DNA of 64,000 bases from Chenopodium formosanum. Lineage: Eukaryota; Streptophyta; Magnoliopsida; Caryophyllales; Amaranthaceae. Positions 57,477 through 64,000 of this stretch are shown here, piece after piece. The DNA lies in contig CM044858.1 of the NCBI GenBank assembly GCA_024500155.1, forward strand, positions 27,980,786 through 28,044,785, read 5' to 3'. A model generated the notes under the pieces. The model saw nothing but the letters and a program-made list of their open reading frames with translations. It was not told the DNA's origin and ran no database searches. Numbering within the stretch: position 1 is the stretch's first letter; every line of letters begins with the position of its first letter. Both the position numbers and the translations under genes were made by a program.

Positions 57477-57610
57477 CTTCCTCCGTTAACTATTATTTGC
57501 AACAAAGGGGTTGTTTGCATGATAACCTAAAAAAGAAAGAAAACATTTGTTGCACATAATACTTAGCATCCATTATAGTATATGTTGCAAATAATATTTA
57601 ACGGAGGAAG
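57477..57610. mobile_element. Stowaway MITE, nested
   Basis: Inverted ends cttcctccgttaa and ttaacggaggaag continue as tattatttgcaac and its inverse, with TA on both sides. 134 bases. Confidence 0.85.
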
Positions 57611-57713
57611 TATATTTTATTAATTTCATTTTCTCTCTCTTCCAAATCTCTCCACTACTTTTGCTTTTTACAATTTTTTATTCTTCCCTTTATCCCACTA
57701 CCTTCATATTTTA

Positions 57714-58449
57714 GGGGCCGTTTGGTTGGGGGTAATAATCAAAGGGAATGAACATGCCTCATTCCCTTTGGTGTTGTTTGTTTGCCACTATCAATCATAC
57801 CCTTTACCCTCTTTCATTATTGACTTTACCCATTTTTGCTCTAACATGATTCCCCACCCCCCCTAGACTTTTCCATTCCCTTTCCCTAGCCACCAAACCC
57901 ACCACCATACCCACCCACCTAGCAACCTTCTACAGCACAACCACCACCCAGCCACCTCGCCGCCCCTCCCCCAGCCACCTCGCCGACCCTCCCTTCCCCC
58001 CGAAAACATCTCCCCTCCCTGAAAACACTTCCCCCACCCACAAAAAACCCTAAAAAACCCTCCCACTCCCCTTAAAACTGTCGGCCGCCCCTCCCCTCAC
58101 CCTCAAAACCCTAGCCGGGTTTTTTAGGGTTTTTCGTGGGTGGGGGGAAAGTTTTTCGGGTAAATCAATGACGGCGAGGGTCGGAGGAGGGAGGGTGAGG
58201 GGCGGCGAGGGTCGGAAGAGGGAGGATGAAGGGCGGCAAGGTGGTGGTTGGGTTGTAGGGTGGGTGGGAAATGAGGAAATAGAGTGTTGCTATGGTGGAT
58301 GTGGTGGTGCTGTGGTGGAGGACTGGAGGTGTTTCCCCTGTGCTTTTTGTAAAACAAACAACATGCTAAATTGAAAGGGATTCATTTCATTCTCTTTGAT
58401 ACCCTTTCTCCATTCCATTCCGATTCCACCATGCGAACCAAACGGCCCC
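57714..58449. mobile_element. Tourist/Harbinger-like element with GC-rich core, nested
   Basis: Ends ggggccgtttggttgg and ccaaacggcccc are inverted, and the 3-bp duplication TTA is at 57711-57713 and 58450-58452. The core is C-rich to about 58100 and G-rich afterwards. Partial mirror matches surround the switch, such as aaaaaccctaaaaaaccc and gggttttttagggttttt. Proline-rich and glycine-rich chance frames are not genes. No transposase. Confidence 0.8.
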
Positions 58450-58527
58450 TTATTATTTTCACCAATTTCTCCTAAAACTCTGGGTACGGAGAAATGGAGC
58501 AAGTATTTGAAAATGAAAAGAGTAATA

Positions 58528-58837
58528 CTCCCTCCGTCCCCTTTTGATAGTCCATTATGGGCATTTTTTACGGGAATTATAAACACAAATAAGAATAGTA
58601 AAAGTACATTGTAAAAGTAAATTAACATTGAATTTGCAAAAATGTAGAGAAAGAAAGTAATAAAAGTACATGGGAAAACAAAATTTACATGGCAAATTTA
58701 AATTTGCACAAGTATTGTTGTAAATTGGAGGAAATTTTGGTAAAAAAATTAAAATTAATGGTTGATAAAAAAAAATGTGGTGAACATTTTTAAACAAAAA
58801 TTTGCCATGAGAGACTATCAAAAAGGAACAGAGATAG
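58528..58837. mobile_element. Stowaway MITE
   Basis: The left end is ctccctccgtcccc with gatagtccattatgg; the right end is a worn inverse (gagactatc...ggaacagagatag). TA lies at both sides. It is a close relative of 62255-62567. Confidence 0.7.
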
Positions 58838-59287
58838 TAGATAAATTTACATGATTTAATTGAATAAATAATGAAACACCACAGAGAGGTATACATAAAA
58901 AGAAGACGGAGTATAAACTTGTCCGATTAGAGCGGGCGATAATATCCAAGTTGGAGGAAGTTTGACTGGAAAACATATTAAAAGTAGCTTTGCTTCGAAA
59001 AGCTCTATAATTTGATTTAACAATGCTTTACGACGTCGTGCCGTAGCTACCTTGTCGCATCACCCCTTCCTTTGACCAGTACGACCACTGACCGATCCAT
59101 TCATTCATGTGCGAAGTCCTTGGGACCTTTACATTCTTTTATTATTAAATCATGTCTCTAATTTAATTTGCTTCATTATTTTTTTGTTTTTGTTCTTTTG
59201 TTTTTTTTGTTTTTTTTTAAATTTACTACAAGTATTATTTCATTCAAGTTTTTCTTATTTTTTTTTTAACGTTATTTCATTCAACCT

Positions 59288-59318
<31 letters not shown>

Positions 59319-59571
59319 GCAAGAGATACAAAATGTTAATAATGCACCTATCAATCCCAATTTATGAGTATCACGAAATACAACCAAGTTAACTAATTGG
59401 ATCTTGCTTATTTAAAATAAAACTCATATAGTCGTATTGTTTTAAAAACACATTTCAATATTAAGTTAACTAATAGGATCTTGCTTATTTAAAATAAAAC
59501 TCATATAGTCGTATTGTTTTAAAAACACATTTCAATATTATATGTCAATCAATATTAGTACAATAAATATA
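58838..59571. repeat. (TTG)n run and 77-bp tandem duplication
   Basis: A (TTG)10 microsatellite occupies 59288-59317. A 77-base sequence is present twice back to back, 59386-59462 and 59463-59539, starting aagttaactaat and differing at about one position. No gene is recognised in the rest of this stretch. Confidence 0.85.
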
Positions 59572-60162
59572 CTCCCTCCGTCCCTAAATTACATTCCTCT
59601 TTGGAAATTTACACGGGAATTAAGGAGGGAAGAATAAGACAAATAGCAATAATTAGATAATGCAATGGGAAGTACAAAAATAGATTAGTTTGAACTGAAC
59701 TGATTGGAGCTGAGCTGAACTGAACTGATTGGAGCTGAACTGAACTGAACTGAACTTAGCTGAAATGAATATTTTATGAGAGAGAGAAATTAAGAACTGA
59801 ATTGAACTGAACTGATTGGAGCTTAACTGGACTGAACTGATTAGAGTTGAACTGAACTAAACTGAATTGAACTGAAATTAAGTAAATGTGAACAGACCCT
59901 CACTCATGACAAGTCATCAATCCTTTGCAAAAAAAAGGACCAATCACATGCTCTAATTAAAAAATTTTAACCAATCATATTCATTGTAATTTGACACAAG
60001 GATAATGAGTGAGATTAGATAAGGATGAGTGAGAAAGCATTAAATATAAAACAGAAAAAGAGAGTTGATTTACTAAAAAAACTTACCAAAAATAGAATGG
60101 AGGAATGTAATTTTGGAATACCAAAAATAGAAAGGAGGAATGTAATTTAGGGACGGAGAGAG
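59572..60162. mobile_element. Stowaway MITE with a (CTGAA) element inside
   Basis: Ends ctccctccgtccctaaatta and the inverse taatttagggacgg, with TA on both sides. A (CTGAA)-rich Tourist-like segment occupies about 59690-59905, its right end still reading gaacagaccct. Confidence 0.8.
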
Positions 60163-60247
60163 TAATTAGAATAAAAGAAAACAAAAGGAGTCGTTTATAT
60201 TCAATAATTCGATTTGCGTGTTCTCACTTAGATTTTATAATTTGATA

Positions 60248-60575
60248 CTCCCTCTGTCCCTTTATAACATGTCTATTTCTCATTTCGCACGGGAATTAAG
60301 AAAGTTAAAGATTCCTTAAAACTAATAATTGGGAGTATAACTATGCATGTGGGGTTAAAGAGAGATAGAGATATCAAAGAAAAAGTGGTTGGGAGTTAAG
60401 AGAGAGAAAGTATTGGGAATTGATGTTAAAGTACAAAAAAGAAAAAGAAAAAGGTGACAAATCATCAAAAAGAGAATAATATTGTAAAAAAGTACAAGCT
60501 ATAAATAAAAACAATCACTTAATTTTGGTCACCCAAAAAAGAAATACAGACATGTAATAAAGAAGACGGAGGGAG
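60248..60575. mobile_element. Stowaway MITE
   Basis: Ends ctccctctgtcccttta and gacggagggag, with acatgtct/agacatgt as inner matching blocks and TA on both sides. 328 bases, noncoding. Confidence 0.75.
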
Positions 60576-61680
60576 TACTATATAGAGTTTAGATGTTATA
60601 TTTATTAAAGGATAATGCTACTCGGCAAAAAAATAGTGTTAATTACTGCATAATAATGTTAAAAAGATCATAAACAACAAAATTCATCATGTTCATGGCC
60701 CCCTATCTATTTTCCTTTTCTCATACTGTAAATTTCTTTTTAAGAAGAAAAGGTCAGTAAAGATAAAGCAAAAATTATGAGAAAATAATAATTTTCTAAA
60801 AAGAAGTAATTACAAAAATCGAAAACTCGGTGACATGCTAATGGGGATACCATTGCACGTGTGGTCTACGAGTTTCCAGGTTTGAATTTTTTTTAATATT
60901 TTTAATTTTTATTTTATTTTGGACATATGCTTATTGCTTAATCCATCCAGGATTGAATTAACGGGCTTGATCAGGTGAATTTCCCACCACTTTTTAGGTT
61001 AGTGTATTTAACCTCACTAGATCAAATTTGATCTAATCTTTATGAGTATGATATTTTAATTTGATTTGATATCTGTTAATTTAGATTTTATTTGTAGATG
61101 TCATAGGATTTTTTAGTCCTTATTACATATTTTTTAATAAAAGAAAACAACATATATTTTATATAGAATCGACATAACGACATTTTTCATAATTCTTCAA
61201 TCTAGATAGTAGCTACATAAGTCAATTATTGAGTGTAAGAGAGAAAGTAAGGATTTTTTCCTAGTGAATAGTGATGCTTGAGTTTTTTTTGCCCTCAAAA
61301 ACCATATTCATCAAACATTTTGTTTAAAATTATTTTAATTGAACCTTAAAAAAAGTTGAAATACAATGTATTTTGTGTGCGGTTGACCACACCTTATGTC
61401 GACATATAAAAAAACAATGTAACTCCTATTACACTGATCGATTAATCCATGTAATGTTTTATGAGTAATCCCTTAAATAATCCTTAAAAAATATTGACCA
61501 AGTAACCCCTAACGAAGTAACTCCTGTAGCACTGACCGATTAATCTCTTTAACACTAACGAAATAACCCTCATATAGCTAGTCGTATGGTGTGATAAATT
61601 GTGTTTTATCTAAATGTTTTTTTGAAAATAATAATCGTAACACAAGTTAAAATACAGAAATAATGAAAACTAGACACTAA
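60576..61680. other. Intergenic, no gene recognised
   Basis: AT-rich. Related phrases about 65 bases apart around 61430-61560 (ctgatcgattaatc, ctgaccgattaatc) hint at a worn tandem repeat. No coding frame is seen. Confidence 0.5.
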
Positions 61681-61847
61681 GGGCCTGTCCTCATTGACTG
61701 AAATGAGCTTAACTGGACTGATTAGAGTTGAACTGAACTGAAATGAATAATTTATAATAGAAGGAAATTAAGAGTTGAACTGAACTGTACTGAAATGAAT
61801 TTATTAGAGCTGAATTGAACTGAAAATAATCGTATGAGAACATGCCC
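61681..61847. mobile_element. Tourist-like (CTGAA)-rich MITE
   Basis: Starts gggcctgtcctc and ends gagaacatgccc, with TAA on both sides (61678-61680, 61848-61850). Confidence 0.75.
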
Positions 61848-61850
61848 TAA

Positions 61851-62017
61851 AGGCCTATTCCAATTTACTGAAAACAATTAAACTAAACTAAAGTGATTGG
61901 GGCTAAACTGAACTGAACTAAGCTGAAATAAATTGTTTATGAGAGAAGAAAATTAAAAACTAAACTGAACTAATCTGCACTAAATTAAACTTAAATTAAG
62001 CTGAACAGAACAGACCT
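61851..62017. mobile_element. Second Tourist-like (CTGAA) MITE, adjacent
   Basis: Begins aggcctattccaatttactg directly after the TAA of the previous copy and ends gaacagaacagacct. It is a diverged sister placed head to tail. Confidence 0.55.
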
Positions 62018-62254
62018 GATAAGTAACAATAGAGCCACAAAGGATTAAAAAAAGCAATGGAGTCACGGAAGAAGTATCTTAAGAAAATACTCCGGCAAAG
62101 TTCAGGTAAATGGGTAAAGCTTGTCGTTAATCCCTTTAAAATACCGTAAAAAAATACTCCATTTTAAAAACCCGTAAATAAATACAATGTACTGTACTAC
62201 GGAGTACTTCCCAATAAAAAAAATTTAAAAAAGTAAAGAAAAGTAAAAATAATA

Positions 62255-62567
62255 CTCCCTCCGTCCCCAAATGATAGTCCCTTATGGGCAAAAATCACGG
62301 GAATTAAGAAACTTAAATAAAAGTAATAAAATTACATTGAAAATATAAATTTGCATTGGGTATGTAAAATAGTAGAGAGAGAAAGTAATAAAAGTACATT
62401 GAAAAACAAAATTTACATGAGAAAGTTAAATTTGCACAAATATTGTTGTAATTGGTGGAAGTTTTGATAAAAAATTGATATTAATGATACTTGAAAAAAG
62501 CAAATGGGACTATCAATTTGGGATTAAAAATAGGCCATAAGAGACTATCATTTGGGGACGGAGGGAG
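62255..62567. mobile_element. Stowaway MITE in the PUB promoter region
   Basis: Near-perfect inverted ends ctccctccgtccccaaatga and tcatttggggacggaggg, with TA at 62253-62254 and 62568-62569. It lies about 700 bases upstream of the PUB start codon. Confidence 0.88.
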
Positions 62568-63262
62568 TATTAGCGCTTAATTTAAATTTTAATGTTATTA
62601 GGCAACAGTCCCAAAAGATGAGTAGAGAGAGAAGAGAGATAAAAACTCTTTCTCCCTCTTCTCTTTCTCATCTCACTCTTCAATAAACACACTCACTTCC
62701 TTTCTCTCTCTAAATTCTCTCATATTCAGTCCAAGATTCTCCTAATTCTTTCTTCTCATTCAACTAAGATCTCAGATTAATTAGGGTTTCCCCTATTTTT
62801 CCTTCATTATTCCCCCAATTTTTGAATCATTACATAAGCATTTCTTCCATTTTGGACGCATTTTAGTTGAACCAGATCGAAGAACCAGAGGCGTCGGAAA
62901 ATGAGTGAATGCAGATAATTTTCAGTGGGTATTGAAGGGTTATTAATAATTAGTAATTTTTTGAGTTAATAATGACGATTAAAGTGGTCGTGAAGAACAA
63001 GAAGAAGGCGACGCTTTTGACCAAGGAAAGAGAAAAAAAGCACTCAAAAGATGTCTCCCTTGATAGGTATTGTTGCTTGTTATTGTCAATGAATTAGTGA
63101 GAAAAAAAAAAAAAAGAAGTTGGGAAACGAAAGCTACTCTTACTCAACCCAACCCATCCCACCTCATCTTTCTCTTTGATTTTTATTTTTTCGGTTTTTC
63201 ATTTTAGTTTAAGATAAAAAAAAAAAAAAAAAAAGAAAAAAACACATAAATCTTTAAGCAAA
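62568..63262 (+). promoter_or_regulatory. Leader and proximal promoter of the PUB gene
   Basis: A CT-rich stretch (62640-62760) typical of plant 5' leaders is followed by AT-rich sequence, a 41-codon upstream ORF and a purine-rich stretch. A possible leader intron runs from ag|gtattg (63066) to cattttag (about 63209). No clear TATA box is seen, and the transcription start cannot be fixed. Confidence 0.5.
62972..63097 (+). CDS. Upstream ORF in the PUB leader
   Basis: ATG at 62972 opens a 41-residue frame (MTIKVVVKNKKKATLLTKER...) ending with TAG at 63095-63097, about 165 bases before the main start. It is lysine-rich. If translated it could lower PUB translation; a leader intron beginning at 63066 would change its end. 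No conservation data are available here. Confidence 0.35.
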   Translation: MTIKVVVKNKKKATLLTKEREKKHSKDVSLDRYCCLLLSMN

Positions 63263-64000
63263 ATGCCTATGTACCAACCAACAAAGGTGGAGGTGGGTGG
63301 TGGAGGTCAAGTTTTAGATCTAGATACGGCGGTGAAGGATGGTGTGTTAGGCGGAGTAGAAGACAACGGTGGGTTTACGCCGTTGTCGGAGAAGCTGGAT
63401 CTTAAGAAGATGATTGAAGAGTTAGAGGCAATAGAGGTGCCTACAGTTTTCATATGTCCAATTTCATTGGAACCAATGTTAGATCCAGTTACTCTTTGTA
63501 CAGGTCAAACTTATGAGAGGTGTAATATCTTGAAATGGCTATCTTTAGGCCATTTAACTTGTCCCACTACAATGCAGGAGCTTTGGGATGATTCAATCAC
63601 TCCTAATAAAACTCTTCAGCAATTGATTTATAGTTGGTTTTCCCAAAAATATATGGCAATGAAAAAGAAATCTGAGGATGTTCAAGGGCGAGTTTTGGAG
63701 ATTTTGGAGAATTTGAAGAAATTAAAGGGTCAAGCTAGAGTTCAAGCTCTTAAAGGGCTTAAATTAGTTGTGGGTAATCATTTTTCAGCTAAGAAAACTA
63801 TGGTGGATAATGGTGGGGTTGCTTTTTTGAGTTCTTTACTTGGTCCTTTCACTTCACATGCTGTTGGGTCTGAAGTGGTTGGGATTCTTGTTAATTTGAG
63901 TCTTGATTTCGAGTCAAAGTCGAATTTGACTCAACCCGCGAAGATCTCATTGATGGTTGATATGTTGAATGAGGGTTCTATTGAAACTAAGGTCAATTGT
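63263..64000 (+). CDS. PUB30/31: U-box E3 ubiquitin ligase, PUB30/31-type, N-terminal part
   Basis: The frame opens with MPMYQPTKVEVGGGGQVLDL and stays open for 246 codons to the window edge; the C-terminal half is outside. Residues about 67-140 form a U-box: VPTVFICPISLEPMLDPVTL, GQTYERCNILKWL and TCPTTMQELWDDSITPNKTL, with the Cys, Pro and Trp positions that hold the E2 in this fold. After it, LIYSWFSQKYMAMKKKSEDVQGR and then Leu-rich helices (VGNHFSAKKTMVDNGGVAFLSSLL) look like the start of ARM repeats. The start MPMYQP and the order match Arabidopsis PUB30/PUB31. It should transfer ubiquitin from an E2 to targets bound by the ARM repeats. No intron or lesion is seen in this part. An uORF and a Stowaway lie upstream. 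Confidence 0.93.
   Translation, partial: MPMYQPTKVEVGGGGQVLDLDTAVKDGVLGGVEDNGGFTPLSEKLDLKKMIEELEAIEVPTVFICPISLEPMLDPVTLCTGQTYERCNILKWLSLGHLTCPTTMQELWDDSITPNKTLQQLIYSWFSQKYMAMKKKSEDVQGRVLEILENLKKLKGQARVQALKGLKLVVGNHFSAKKTMVDNGGVAFLSSLLGPFTSHAVGSEVVGILVNLSLDFESKSNLTQPAKISLMVDMLNEGSIETKVNC

Larger units (their letters stand above)
57343..58522. mobile_element. Stowaway-type element hosting two others
   Basis: The left end is ctccctccttttt with atacttgctcca inside; the right end is the inverse (tggagcaagtat...gag). TA dinucleotides flank both ends (57341-57342, 58523-58524). A Stowaway (57477-57610) and a Tourist-like element (57714-58449) are inserted within it. Confidence 0.65.

Noticed and set aside
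57863..58357. Gly/Trp-rich and Pro/His-rich frames
   Set aside because: They are products of the skewed core of a Harbinger-like element, with no start context or homologue.
59109..59339. Plus-strand 76-codon frame with a Cys run
   Set aside because: The Cys run is the (TTG)n microsatellite read in one frame. No gene support.

Overview
The window is nuclear DNA from a plant, most likely a eudicot: AT-rich, with GT-AG introns, plant-type U-box and BSD-domain genes, and a very high load of plant transposons. I cannot name the species. I see no rRNA or tRNA gene and no CRISPR array; operon logic does not apply.

Layout. 0-3.3 kb: a decayed LINE reverse-transcriptase fragment, a (TAA)n run, two nested terminal-inverted-repeat elements and three Helitron-like 3' ends. 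4.0-11.95 kb (minus): a three-exon BSD-domain gene (423 residues deduced) with a 5.9-kb second intron that holds a hAT-like MITE, a poly-G/tRNA-like repeat and a MULE with a perfect 9-bp target duplication. 14.3-16.7 kb (minus): a cluster of isolated exon relics from a UCH-type deubiquitinase, a GSK3/SHAGGY-like kinase and a MAP kinase, all in one orientation, as in gene-capturing Helitrons or shuffled pseudogenes. 18.3-18.9 kb: short Helitrons.

20.73-41.27 kb: one complete 20.5-kb Ty3/gypsy Tat-type retrotransposon with 1.86-kb LTRs, a perfect 5-bp duplication (aaaga), a nested solo LTR with its own duplication (atact), a decayed gag-pol (protease, RT, RNase H, second RNase H, integrase), and two intron-bearing genes on the opposite strand after pol (DUF7745-like and plant-mobile-domain-like). 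A hairpin-rich GTCGCC module recurs at eight sites in this element, in the LTRs and at the borders of its coding blocks.

41.3-55.5 kb: a mosaic of a second Tat-like family. A minus-strand copy (LTR at 54.98-55.50, gag, protease, RT, RNase H; integrase tail at 41.9-43.1) is interrupted by a plus-strand copy (RNase H at 43.12 to 3' LTR at 51.34) that again carries an antisense gene after pol. A foreign LTR-like insert and a CACTA-like end cut the integrase tail. This family has a 23-bp G-box array in its LTR and a 44-bp GACGTC array before the 3' LTR.

55.5-62.6 kb: dense small DNA transposons (Stowaway, Tourist, mini-Helitrons), several nested, many with visible TA, TTA/TAA or A/T target sites. 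62.6-64 kb: leader, uORF and the first 246 codons of a PUB30/31-type U-box E3 ligase gene that runs off the window.

Only the BSD gene and the PUB gene look like intact host genes. Almost everything else is transposon-derived or broken.
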